Shown in pieces: positions 7,196-15,444 of a DNA stretch of 41,370 nucleotides (its first letter is position 1; each line of letters starts with the position of its first letter). A program made the position numbers and the translations under genes. Origin of the DNA: a virus; the IMG/VR virus record IMGVR_UViG_3300019458_000060, positions 1-41,370 of that record; one strand, given 5' to 3'. The notes under the pieces are model-generated. The model ran no database searches, had not been told where the DNA came from, and saw only the letters and a list, made by a program, of their open reading frames with translations.

Positions 7196-7245
7196 GCGGG
7201 GCCCGGCAAACCCACTCCCCCCATCCGATGACGGTCGGGCCCCGC
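7196..7245 (-). terminator. Long inverted repeat before lipoprotein-protease unit
   Basis: GCGGGGCCCG (7196-7205) and CGGGCCCCGC (7236-7245) are perfect 10-base complements with a 30-base loop. They lie in the 143-base gap between the end of the 97-residue gene (7267) and the next start (7123). There is no U-run, so an intrinsic terminator is only a possibility; an RNA processing or operator site is also possible. Confidence 0.4.
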
Positions 7246-7266
7246 GGGGAAGTCGGCGCGCGTCTC

Positions 7267-7560
7267 CTAGCAGACGTGCCGCACGCGGAGCGTCCCGCCG
7301 CCCGGCAGCGAGTGGTCCGTGTAGTTGTCCGTCGTCGAGCCCGCGCTCGCGACGACCATCGGCGGGCTTCCGTAGAGCACCTGCCATCCGGTGATCTCCT
7401 CGCACGGCTCGGTCTGGTCCTGATCGTCGTCCCCGATCGGACACCCGCCGAGCTCGTCGAAGATCGTGACGATCCCGTTCGCGCCGAAACTCTGGTAGAC
7501 CCGCGCGAGGATGAGCGGGTCGGTCAACGTCCGTTGCTCTCCGAAGCGCCACGTCGCCAT
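7267..7560 (-). CDS. Hypothetical protein
   Basis: A 97-residue protein (MATWRFGEQRTLTDP...) that I do not recognise. It has three Cys, an acidic middle (GDDDQDQTEPCEE) and a C-terminal Gly-rich segment, and no signal peptide or membrane helix. The ATG at 7560 lies 3 bases after the preceding stop. It closes the run of tail and possible lysis genes before the inverted repeat at 7196-7245. Confidence 0.7.
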   Translation of the reverse strand: MATWRFGEQRTLTDPLILARVYQSFGANGIVTIFDELGGCPIGDDDQDQTEPCEEITGWQVLYGSPPMVVASAGSTTDNYTDHSLPGGGTLRVRHVC

Positions 7561-7563
7561 GTG

Positions 7564-7773
7564 TCACCGTCCTTTGCTTCGCAGGAAGACCTCGATCTCC
7601 TCTGCCACGCGGAGGATCTTCTCACCGAGCTCGAGGACCGCCTTCTCCCGCGCCTCGGCCGCCGCGACCCTCGACCGGACGTCTCGGAGGCTCACGAAGA
7701 GGATGCCGCAGAAGGCGCAGGGTCCGAGCGCCGCGAGGAGAAGAAGCACGCTAGTCCGTCGTCGCGCGAACAC
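7564..7773 (-). CDS. Small membrane protein with coiled coil
   Basis: A 69-residue protein: a basic N-terminus (MFARRRT), one hydrophobic helix (9-28) and then an amphipathic Glu/Lys/Arg-rich helix to the end. This N-in, C-out layout with a coiled coil resembles inner-membrane spanins but is short. The GTG at 7773 overlaps the upstream gene by 23 bases; a GTG at 7749 just after the upstream stop is an alternative start. It is part of a cluster of four small membrane or secreted proteins. Confidence 0.65.
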   Translation of the reverse strand: MFARRRTSVLLLLAALGPCAFCGILFVSLRDVRSRVAAAEAREKAVLELGEKILRVAEEIEVFLRSKGR

Positions 7774-7936
7774 GGCGCAGGACTCCCTCGAAGACGTACA
7801 GGGCGGCGGCGTAGGTGCGGACCGTCTCTCCCAGGTCCGACAGCGCGCGATCTCGTGATGTCGACTGTCGTACCGGACCAGCCTCGATCGTGAGGGCCGG
7901 GAAGAGGGCGAGGACGAGGAGGATTCTGCGCGTCAC
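7751..7936 (-). CDS. Small protein with N-terminal hydrophobic segment
   Basis: A 61-residue protein beginning MTRRILLVLALFPALTIEAG, a signal-peptide or membrane-anchor-like start, then a charged helical remainder. No lipobox Cys is present, so it is not an obvious outer spanin. The GTG overlaps the preceding stop (GTGA). Confidence 0.65.
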   Translation of the reverse strand: MTRRILLVLALFPALTIEAGPVRQSTSRDRALSDLGETVRTYAAALYVFEGVLRRVRATTD

Positions 7937-8166
7937 CGTGGTCGCGTCCGCTCGTCGACCCGCGCGAGCGTCTCGCGGAGGCCCGTCAGCGTGAACTCGA
8001 TCCGCTCCATCCTGTCTTCCAACTTGTCGAGCCGCATCGTCACGGCGTCGACCTGATGGACCGCGACGAAGAGGACGCCGACGACGCCGACGACCGTCAG
8101 GAGGATCGGCCACGCCTGGACTACGGTACGCATCCGACGATCGTTCGATGCCTCGGGGGGGCTCAC
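7933..8166 (-). CDS. Small membrane protein with coiled coil
   Basis: A 77-residue protein with a short N-terminus, one membrane helix (about 18-42, WPILLTVVGVVGVLFVAV) and a heptad-like C-terminal helix (DKLEDRMERIEFTLTGLRE). The GTG start overlaps the preceding TGA. The function is unknown; its position after the internal virion genes suits lysis or membrane channel functions. Confidence 0.68.
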   Translation of the reverse strand: MSPPEASNDRRMRTVVQAWPILLTVVGVVGVLFVAVHQVDAVTMRLDKLEDRMERIEFTLTGLRETLARVDERTRPR

Positions 8167-8549
8167 CGTTGCTCCTTGAAGACGCCGTCGCGCACGCGGC
8201 CGAGTTCGGCGATCATCTTCTCGAAGCGGTCGCGGATCCACTCGCGGTCGGTCGCCGCGATCGCCTCGACGTGGTCGATCTTCGCGCGCAGCGCGTCCAC
8301 GAGGAGCCGCATCTCGCGTTGTAGTACCTCGTCCTGCCCGCGGACGAGCGCGCGGAGTTCCGCCTGGACCGCCTCGTGGACGCGGTCGCGTAGCGCCAGG
8401 ACCTCCTTCGCGTGCTCGGCCTGGGCGCCGATCCGGTCGTAGAGCGGGACGACCACGACCGCGAGTCCCAAGACGGCCGAGAGCGACCAGCCGAGGACCC
8501 GCGTCGGGATCGCGCCGTTCGCGGGCGGTGCGGCATCACTCGGTCGCAC
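8163..8549 (-). CDS. Membrane-anchored coiled-coil protein, spanin-like candidate
   Basis: A 128-residue protein with a short N-terminus, one transmembrane helix (about 18-40, VLGWSLSAVLGLAVVVVPLY) and about 85 residues of continuous charged helix. This is the topology of an i-spanin (Rz), but no overlapping Rz1-like lipoprotein frame is evident. The GTG overlaps the end of the 1253-residue gene by 14 bases. Alternatively it could assist DNA ejection, given its neighbour. Confidence 0.68.
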   Translation of the reverse strand: MRPSDAAPPANGAIPTRVLGWSLSAVLGLAVVVVPLYDRIGAQAEHAKEVLALRDRVHEAVQAELRALVRGQDEVLQREMRLLVDALRAKIDHVEAIAATDREWIRDRFEKMIAELGRVRDGVFKEQR

Positions 8550-11500
8550 GCTTCAGCGCCTCTCGGACCTCGCGGATCTCGACGACCCGCGCTCGGATCT
8601 CGGACTTCAGGTTCTCGCGCTCGGTCGCCTTGTCCGCCTCCGACATCCGCTTGTCGCGCCCCAAGTACTCGAGGCGCTGGACTTGCCGGCGTTGCTCGGC
8701 GATCAGGGAACGGAGCCGCGCCTGCGCCTGCTCCTTGACCTTCACGTTCCGAATCGTGACGCCGCCGAAGCGCGAGAGACGGAGCAGTCCCTTCTCCTCC
8801 TCCGCCACTTCGGAGAGTTGCGTCTGCGTCCTGCCTCCGGGCAGGAACGGACCGGGGATCAGCGTCATGCCGAGTTGTCGGCGCTTCAAGCGTGCGGTCT
8901 CGGCTTCGGAGGCGCCCTCGGGGATGTAGGGCTTCCCGGTGAACAGCGTCTTGCCGGCCACCCATTCGTAGATCGCGGTCGCAAGGGGCCCAGGCGAGAG
9001 CCCGAACGGCGTCCGCTGGTCTCGCTCTCCGGCGAGCGTCCTCAACGTCGCCTCGATGTCGGCGCCGATCGGGACTGTGTAGGAGAGGTCCACGATGCTG
9101 TAGACGCCTTCGTTCTTGTCTCCCTTGACGGCGGGGCGGAGCGGGCCCGGCGCCATCCACGGCGGGAGGATCTTCCGAAGGTTCTCCTCGTCCTTTTCGG
9201 ACAAGCCCGCGGCGCGCGAGATCGCGTTCGATCCCTCGATCAATGCGCTTGCCACGAGAGCGGTCGTAACCGGCTTCTCGATGGCGGCGCGAGCGAAGAT
9301 GCGGGCCGCCTGTTCGGGGAACGAGAGGAACGGCGGGGCGATCTGACGGCCGAGCGGTCCGATGCGCTTGTACAGCGCGGGGATCACGCCTTCTCCGAAC
9401 GTCTGGTACGCGCCACGGACCGCCGCGCCAGCCTGTTCGGCGCTCATCCCGGACCGCAGCTTCTTCACGAACGAGCCCATCTTCGTCACAGTGTCTTCAA
9501 GGCGGTAGAGCGCGGAGGCGATCTCCGTGCCGGGGATCGCGGACGCGATCTTCCCGCGCTTCAAGAGTTCGCCCTTCTCGGCGAGGTAGTTCCTGACCTT
9601 GCTGCGCCAGGTGTCTCCGGCGCGTCTCGCGATCGTCGAGGCGAGGTCCATGACCTCCGTCGAGATGAAGTCGGAGGCGAGGACTCGCTCGCGGAGCGCG
9701 GCGAGTTTCAGGTCCCGCGCCGACATCGCCGTCCCGCCGATGTCGACGGTCGCGCCCTTCTCCGCGCGCATCGCCTTCAAGCCCGCGAGTGAGTGGGAGA
9801 GGTTGGAAGGATCGAGGGCGGAGAAGTGGTCGAGTTCCTTGAAGACGACCGTTCCGCCGATGTTCCTGACGTGCGTCGCCGGGTTTCCCGCGGTCAGCAG
9901 CATCTTGTAGTCGGAGAGCAGGCCGTCTAACAGTTCGCCGACCTTCTCCAAGATCCCGCCGTCCTTGGCGCCGAACAGGCCCTTGACCTCGCGCGCGATC
10001 CTGGGCGTGACGTACTTGCCCGCGAGGTCGCCGTAGCGCCAGCGTTCGTTCGGGAGCGGGTCCTTGTCTAGCCCCTTGCGCCACGTCTCGCTCGATAGTT
10101 TCGGGTCGGCGGCGAAGTCCCGCAGGGCCTTGAACGCGGCGATAGAGGTCCGTTGGTTCGCAAGGCCGTGCGCGACGACGGGCCCGGGGTCGCGGATCTC
10201 GTCGAGTTCTTGGCGTTTCTCGGGCGACAGTGTCTTGCGCCTGAAGATGCGACCTTGGTTGACGCCCGCGCGCCCGCCGCCAGCCTCCTTTCCCTCCTCG
10301 ATCACGCGGAAGCGACGCGGGAGCCAGCGGCCTTCCCACTTCTCGTACGTCTCCTTCGACAGCCCGCCGAGTTCCATGAGCGTCCGCTGGTTCGCGGTCC
10401 GCTGCGCGCGGTACTCGTCGACGGTCTTCGCGTACGCCTCTCCTACCTCCTTCGCCACGGACGCGCGGTCGCCTTCGCCCGTGAAGTAACGGAACACGGT
10501 CTCCTTCTGCGCGTCGGTCAACGGCCGGCCGTTGTCGCTGACGCTCAAGTCCTTCAGCGCGAACCGCGCGACCTCTCGCGCCTCTTGCTTCTCGCCCGTG
10601 AATCGGTGGATCCGCTCGCCGATCTTCCCGAACCGGACCGACGGGAGCGGCTCGCCGGTCAAGCGTTCGATGCCGGCCTTCGTCTTCTCCCACGCGACGC
10701 GAACGGCCTTGTCGGCGAACGTGGCGACTGCCTCTGCCGCGCGCCTCGGGAACCCGACGATCTTCGCGGCGCCGCTTGCGACCTCGCGCGTGGTGCCGCC
10801 CAAGAGCGAGGGCAAGTAGATCCCGCCGCCCGTACGCGCGGGAGGAACCGGTGGTTGAGTGGCGACCTCGAGCGGGCCGAGTGTGGGTTCGCGTAGAGGC
10901 GCGATCTCGACCGGCACCTCGGGACCCTTGAGCATCGGGTCGATCCCGCTCTGCTCGCGCGTCGTCCATCGCGGCGCAGGCACCGACAGCGTCGTCTCAC
11001 GCTTCTTCAGGAGCGCGTCGACGACAGTCTCGGCTTCGCGCTGGATCTTCTTGTCCCAGGCTTCGTAGTACTTCTCGCTCTGCCCTGCGGGCCGCGACTC
11101 CGAAGACACGCGCTTGACGGCGTCTACCATCCGCGCCCGCGCGAAGTCCGCTTCGAGTAGATCGACGGTCAGCTCCTTCGCCGACCTCGTGTATTCCTCC
11201 ACGAGTCTCTGGCTGATCGCCGTCCCGCGCTTCGACATCGCGCCCAAGACGAACCCAGCAAGCGCGTTCGCAGACTCGACCTCCAAGTCGATGCCGCCTT
11301 CTCGAACGAGCCCGATGAGGCTCGACCCGGTCGTGAACCCGAGCGCCTCGGCGCTGCCGCGCGAGAACCAGCCTTCGCCGCCGACTTTCCGTAGCGACCT
11401 CGCGACGGGCCCCGCGATGGCGCCGAAGGCCCCCATGACCGCGCCTTCCTCCGGATCCCCTGTGACGGCAGTCCCCTCGGCCGCGAGAACGAGCGGCCCG

Positions 11501-12297
11501 GCGATCCGCGCCGCGATCTGCGGGTTCATCCCCGCACGGACGAGCCCTCTCGCCACGGCCTTCGCAAGCATCGGGACGGACGCTCCCATGGCGCCGACGG
11601 CGCCGATCGTCTCGGCGACCGCCGTCGCCACGGGCATCTCCGCCGCGACCGCGCCGCGCAACTCGGCGACCTCCGCGACCACGTCCCGCCCAGGCTCTCT
11701 CGACTCCTTCCCTGTGATCAAGCCGCCGAACGGGACCGGCGGGCGGCTCAAGTCCTCGCGGATCTTGTCGCGGAGTCCTAACGTGGACCACTTCGACGCC
11801 TCGTCGAGCCCCGCCATCCCGACCATCGCAACGCGCTTGAAGAATCCCGCCTCCTCTACCTCCTTCCGTCTGATCGCCTCCGTCGAGACGTCGACGTTCA
11901 TCAGGTACTTGGCCTGGAACGTCGAGAGCCGCTCGCCGAAGGTGAGAATGCGGTCGACGTCCTCGCGCGTGGGGTCCTCGGTGGCGTTGACGTAGTCGGT
12001 GGCGGTCTTCTTGGCCCACGCGCGGGGGTCGTGGATCGCCTTGCCGAGCGCATCCTCCAGCATTTGCGCGCGCCGAAACGAGTGTGCGAGCGGTAGCGTC
12101 TGCGAACCGTACGACTTGGACAGCGCCTCGCCTGCCTTCTTAGTTTCCTCCGCCGCCCGCCTCCTCTCCGACAACTCGCGGTAGTACGCGTCGCGAAGCG
12201 CCACGCTCTCCTCGTCAGGCAACAGCGCCGCTACGTCGGCGTCGTACTCGCGCACTTTCCGCGCAAGGTCGGGGGCGAGGCCATCGGTCTCCGGCAC
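8536..12297 (-). CDS. Very large internal virion / ejection-type protein
   Basis: A 1253-residue protein, the largest in the window. It is largely helical and charged, with a hydrophobic stretch around 240-330 rich in Ala/Gly/Val. A middle segment (LLTAGNPATHVRNIGGTVV) and a late segment (LSPGPLATAIYEWVAGKTLF) resemble the large polyvalent or internal virion proteins of podoviruses. It occupies the position of T7 gp16, last of the virion genes. It probably travels in the capsid and is ejected with DNA; I see no clear lysozyme or transglycosylase motif. The GTG start overlaps the upstream TAG (TAGTG). Confidence 0.82.
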   Translation of the reverse strand: MPETDGLAPDLARKVREYDADVAALLPDEESVALRDAYYRELSERRRAAEETKKAGEALSKSYGSQTLPLAHSFRRAQMLEDALGKAIHDPRAWAKKTATDYVNATEDPTREDVDRILTFGERLSTFQAKYLMNVDVSTEAIRRKEVEEAGFFKRVAMVGMAGLDEASKWSTLGLRDKIREDLSRPPVPFGGLITGKESREPGRDVVAEVAELRGAVAAEMPVATAVAETIGAVGAMGASVPMLAKAVARGLVRAGMNPQIAARIAGPLVLAAEGTAVTGDPEEGAVMGAFGAIAGPVARSLRKVGGEGWFSRGSAEALGFTTGSSLIGLVREGGIDLEVESANALAGFVLGAMSKRGTAISQRLVEEYTRSAKELTVDLLEADFARARMVDAVKRVSSESRPAGQSEKYYEAWDKKIQREAETVVDALLKKRETTLSVPAPRWTTREQSGIDPMLKGPEVPVEIAPLREPTLGPLEVATQPPVPPARTGGGIYLPSLLGGTTREVASGAAKIVGFPRRAAEAVATFADKAVRVAWEKTKAGIERLTGEPLPSVRFGKIGERIHRFTGEKQEAREVARFALKDLSVSDNGRPLTDAQKETVFRYFTGEGDRASVAKEVGEAYAKTVDEYRAQRTANQRTLMELGGLSKETYEKWEGRWLPRRFRVIEEGKEAGGGRAGVNQGRIFRRKTLSPEKRQELDEIRDPGPVVAHGLANQRTSIAAFKALRDFAADPKLSSETWRKGLDKDPLPNERWRYGDLAGKYVTPRIAREVKGLFGAKDGGILEKVGELLDGLLSDYKMLLTAGNPATHVRNIGGTVVFKELDHFSALDPSNLSHSLAGLKAMRAEKGATVDIGGTAMSARDLKLAALRERVLASDFISTEVMDLASTIARRAGDTWRSKVRNYLAEKGELLKRGKIASAIPGTEIASALYRLEDTVTKMGSFVKKLRSGMSAEQAGAAVRGAYQTFGEGVIPALYKRIGPLGRQIAPPFLSFPEQAARIFARAAIEKPVTTALVASALIEGSNAISRAAGLSEKDEENLRKILPPWMAPGPLRPAVKGDKNEGVYSIVDLSYTVPIGADIEATLRTLAGERDQRTPFGLSPGPLATAIYEWVAGKTLFTGKPYIPEGASEAETARLKRRQLGMTLIPGPFLPGGRTQTQLSEVAEEEKGLLRLSRFGGVTIRNVKVKEQAQARLRSLIAEQRRQVQRLEYLGRDKRMSEADKATERENLKSEIRARVVEIREVREALKRATE

Positions 12298-13697
12298 TAC
12301 CTGGACTCCAAGTACTTCAACAGTGACGACTTCGACTCCTTCGCGGGAGGCGGCGCGGAAGGCGCCGGCTCGCCCCCCAACTGCTTCCGTAGGGCGTCGA
12401 TCTGCGCGTCGATCCTTCGCACCTCCTCCGCCAACTCGTCGTCTCCGAGCATTCCGAACCGGTAGTCGCGCGCCAGAGACGCCTTCTGCCGCTCCAACGT
12501 GTTGATGTCGCGCTCGATCTCAGCTCGCTCCTTCGCCGGCTGCGCGACGACCGCGCGCGTCGTCGCAAGGTGCTTCGCCTTCAACTGCGCGTAGGACAGG
12601 TTCTCGTCGCCATCTTCGTAGGCGCCGCGGGCCCTCAACTGTTGGAGCATGACGTCTCTGTCGGTCGGCTCCTCCTTCTCCCGCGCCTCGATCCCGCGTT
12701 CTTGCCGTGCGCTAACGGCACCCTGCGACCGGATCTCCTTCCCTCGCGCCATCGCGTACTCCGCCTCCTCCTTCGACTTGGGGACGTCGTAGGCCCGCCC
12801 CGGAATCGGGATCGCGTCGGGGTCGATGCTCCACGGTCTCTCTCCGAGGACGCGCCGAGCCTCGGGGTCGCGCGCGATCGCGGCGAGAGCGGCTTGGAAC
12901 TCGCGGTCTTCTTGCGCTGCCCGCTGCGCCTCCTCCTCCTTCTTCTTCGCCGCCTCCTTCGCCTCCGCGCGCTCGCGCTCCATGCTCTTCAAGGCCACGC
13001 GCGCCACGTTGGCCTCGTGCGCCGCCTGTCTGTGAAGGTCGCCGGCCGCGTTCGTCGCCGTGAGCGACCCTTGACCAGCGGCGCGGTTCAGGGTGTCCTC
13101 CGCAACCTCCGCCTTCCGCGTCGCGGCGGATAGCGCGTCCATCAGCTCCACCTCGTCGGTCATGCGCGCGACCGGCGGCGCGGACGGCCTCGCGCTGGCG
13201 CGCGGAATGCGGCACGAGCCTCCCGCGCAGACCTTTGGAGGCGGCGCCTGCGTCCTCGCCCCGTACCGTTCCCCGGTCGCTGCCGTCTGCAAGATCGACT
13301 TGATCGAGGCGTCGGAGTCGACTGCTCGCTGAAGCGCCTCCGTCAACTTGTCGTCGACCGGCTGCCCCGCCTCTCGCAGTCGCGTCAGTAGGTCCACGTC
13401 CAGGCGCGCTCGGTCCGACTCCGACTTCAGGTAGTCGAGCCGCATCCGGTCTTTCTGCATCTGCTGCGAAGCGTCGAACTGCCGCCTCTCCTCGGACAGC
13501 GCCGCCTGCCGGTCCTTGCGCGCGAGCCCGAGCCGCCTCTCCTCTCGCCTTCGATCTGCGAGGCGTTCCAGCCCGGCCGCGACGCCGGAAAGCGCCCGTC
13601 CGTACGGCTCCACGGTCTGTGCCGTCAACTGCGACGCGAGCGCGTATGGTGCCATCCAGCCCGTCGAGAATCCGAACTGCGGAATCTGTACGGCCAT
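12297..13697 (-). CDS. Internal virion-like coiled-coil protein
   Basis: A 466-residue protein with a short non-helical start (MAVQIPQFGFSTGWMAPYA) followed by long Arg/Glu/Lys/Ala-rich helices likely to form coiled coils. A Pro-rich break occurs around 165-190, and a second helical region reaches a Ser/Lys tail. Size and position match the middle internal core protein (gp15-like) of podoviruses, by synteny rather than motif. The ATG at 13697 follows the previous stop by 5 bases, and the protein ends overlapping the 1253-residue gene. Confidence 0.78.
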   Translation of the reverse strand: MAVQIPQFGFSTGWMAPYALASQLTAQTVEPYGRALSGVAAGLERLADRRREERRLGLARKDRQAALSEERRQFDASQQMQKDRMRLDYLKSESDRARLDVDLLTRLREAGQPVDDKLTEALQRAVDSDASIKSILQTAATGERYGARTQAPPPKVCAGGSCRIPRASARPSAPPVARMTDEVELMDALSAATRKAEVAEDTLNRAAGQGSLTATNAAGDLHRQAAHEANVARVALKSMERERAEAKEAAKKKEEEAQRAAQEDREFQAALAAIARDPEARRVLGERPWSIDPDAIPIPGRAYDVPKSKEEAEYAMARGKEIRSQGAVSARQERGIEAREKEEPTDRDVMLQQLRARGAYEDGDENLSYAQLKAKHLATTRAVVAQPAKERAEIERDINTLERQKASLARDYRFGMLGDDELAEEVRRIDAQIDALRKQLGGEPAPSAPPPAKESKSSLLKYLESR

Positions 13698-13702
13698 GTC
13701 GA

Positions 13703-14407
13703 CTACCCCAGGAACGAGAACGCGCTGCCGACGATGTCGCCGATCGCTCCGAAGATCCCGGCAGAGTTCGATGCACTCGCGGACTTCTTGGCGGCGTACT
13801 CTTGCGCGGCAGCCGCCTGTTGCCCTCCTCGAAACAGAAGCGCGTTCGTCAAGAACTGAACCCACGCGGTCGACGGGTCCTGTCCCTCGAACGCCGAGAC
13901 GCGCTCCGCACCGAGGAGTGCCCGCTGCCTGTCCGCGGCGTCCTCTCTCGCCTTGTCGATGCGGAGTTGTGTACGGGCGTCCGAAATCTTCCCGAGCCGC
14001 GCGATCCGTGCCTGCGACCCCAGGCCCGCCGCGATCCCGCCGCCCGTGACGCCCGCGCCTCCGAGGAAGTTTCGGATCTGCCCGATGTCTCGCTTGAAGT
14101 CACGCGAGGCGACGTCGGACGCCTGCGCCTCGAGCATCCGCTCCGTCTCGTCGGAGATCGTCGGCACGAGCGACTTCTCGTACGCGCCCTTCACCCGAGA
14201 CAGGCCCTCGTGGTAGCGCCTCTCCTCCTCCAACCCCAGGCGCTTCGCCTCCCCCGCGGCGGCGCCGAAGATCTTGTTCACTTGGTCGGAGAGGAAGTTG
14301 AGTTTCGTCTCCCGCGCGGTTTTCGCCCACGGCGCCGCGCCGGTGTAGAGGAAGTCCTCGGGCTCGAGGTCCAGGTACTTGCGCTGGTAGGCGGTGGTTT
14401 CGACCAT
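13703..14407 (-). CDS. Internal virion / ejection protein (gp14-like by position)
   Basis: A 234-residue Ala-rich helical protein ending in a Ser/Gly and hydrophobic stretch (GIFGAIGDIVGSAFSFLG). Its length, composition and place before two larger internal proteins resemble T7 gp14 or P22 gp7-type ejection proteins. The ATG overlaps the preceding TGA (ATGA). Confidence 0.72.
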   Translation of the reverse strand: MVETTAYQRKYLDLEPEDFLYTGAAPWAKTARETKLNFLSDQVNKIFGAAAGEAKRLGLEEERRYHEGLSRVKGAYEKSLVPTISDETERMLEAQASDVASRDFKRDIGQIRNFLGGAGVTGGGIAAGLGSQARIARLGKISDARTQLRIDKAREDAADRQRALLGAERVSAFEGQDPSTAWVQFLTNALLFRGGQQAAAAQEYAAKKSASASNSAGIFGAIGDIVGSAFSFLG

Positions 14408-15444
14408 CAGCGGTCTCCGACGTAGGCGTAGTCTACGAGCATCGTCACGTCGGCCATGCGAACGTGCGGTTGTCCGAAGTGTTCGACGGAGGCGACGACG
14501 CCCTGCCCCTTCCTCACGAGCCGGTCGCTCTCGTAGAGCGTCACCGGGACGTCCGCTCGAAACGGCGTGACCGCGCTGTCGAAGAGGCCGAGCGTGGTGC
14601 GGCCGACGAGCGGGTCTGCCAACTGCGCGCGGACGACCACGCGAGAGACGCCGGACCCGGCCGTCACTTGGTCGGATGTCTTCACGAGCCGAATCGCACG
14701 GAGCATGTAGGTCGCCCGCGGGAACCACGCGCCGTAGGTTTGCGGGTCAGCGGCGACCGAGGCGTTTCCGTAGAGGTACTGAAGCGCTGGGGCGACCGTG
14801 AACGCCATCGTCGCCCCGCTCGGGAAGCCGTCAGGCAGGGCCGCGTACGCCCGCGCGACCGTCATGTGCGTGTTGCAAACTCCGGCGCTGTTCCCGAGGA
14901 GCGTGTCCGAGAGTGCCAGCGGCACTGTCGCCGACGTACAGGTCGCCGTCCCGAAGTGCTGGACGAGCCAATAGAGCCGGCCTTCCTTGAGGCTCACGTT
15001 CACGGTGACGAACTTGTAGGCGGTCGACGAACAGTCGATCTGGCTGGACCCGAACAGCAGACGGTTCGGATACAGGTTCCCGGCGAGGTCGTCGATCGCG
15101 TCGTAGATCCCGATGCGCGCGACGCTGGTCGCGGCTCCGGTCGTCACGTTCATCGCGATCTGCTTGACCGCCAGGTTGTGCGAGTGGATGAACGGCACGG
15201 CCCGGAGCACGTCGACCGAGAACGCCGTCGTTCCTTGCGCGGTCCCGTTCCTGGCGTTCGCGGTGAACTCGCAGTCGGTCGCTCCGAGGACCGTGTTCGG
15301 CGCGAAACCGAACGTAGACCGCGCGCCAGGCTGAAGGTCCACGAACGACAGCGCCGCCGTGCGCTCCAAGAACGCGGGGTCGTTGAGCGCCGCCTCGATG
15401 TCCGAGGGCCCACGCTTGACGACACGGATCGCGGTCGGCAGCAC
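14407..15444 (-). CDS. Probable tail or virion structural protein
   Basis: A 345-residue protein with beta-rich composition (many Thr, Val, Ala, Asn), which I do not recognise. It starts MLPTAIRVVKRGPSDIEAAL and contains a repeated pattern of short beta segments with several Cys in the middle. It follows the nozzle gene with a TAGTG overlap and precedes the internal virion genes, so a tail-associated structural role is inferred. Confidence 0.7.
   Translation of the reverse strand: MLPTAIRVVKRGPSDIEAALNDPAFLERTAALSFVDLQPGARSTFGFAPNTVLGATDCEFTANARNGTAQGTTAFSVDVLRAVPFIHSHNLAVKQIAMNVTTGAATSVARIGIYDAIDDLAGNLYPNRLLFGSSQIDCSSTAYKFVTVNVSLKEGRLYWLVQHFGTATCTSATVPLALSDTLLGNSAGVCNTHMTVARAYAALPDGFPSGATMAFTVAPALQYLYGNASVAADPQTYGAWFPRATYMLRAIRLVKTSDQVTAGSGVSRVVVRAQLADPLVGRTTLGLFDSAVTPFRADVPVTLYESDRLVRKGQGVVASVEHFGQPHVRMADVTMLVDYAYVGDR

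Noticed and set aside
9497-10969. 490-codon minus-strand ORF inside the 1253-residue gene
   Set aside because: It is an Arg/Gly-rich shadow frame with no ribosome-binding site or motif.
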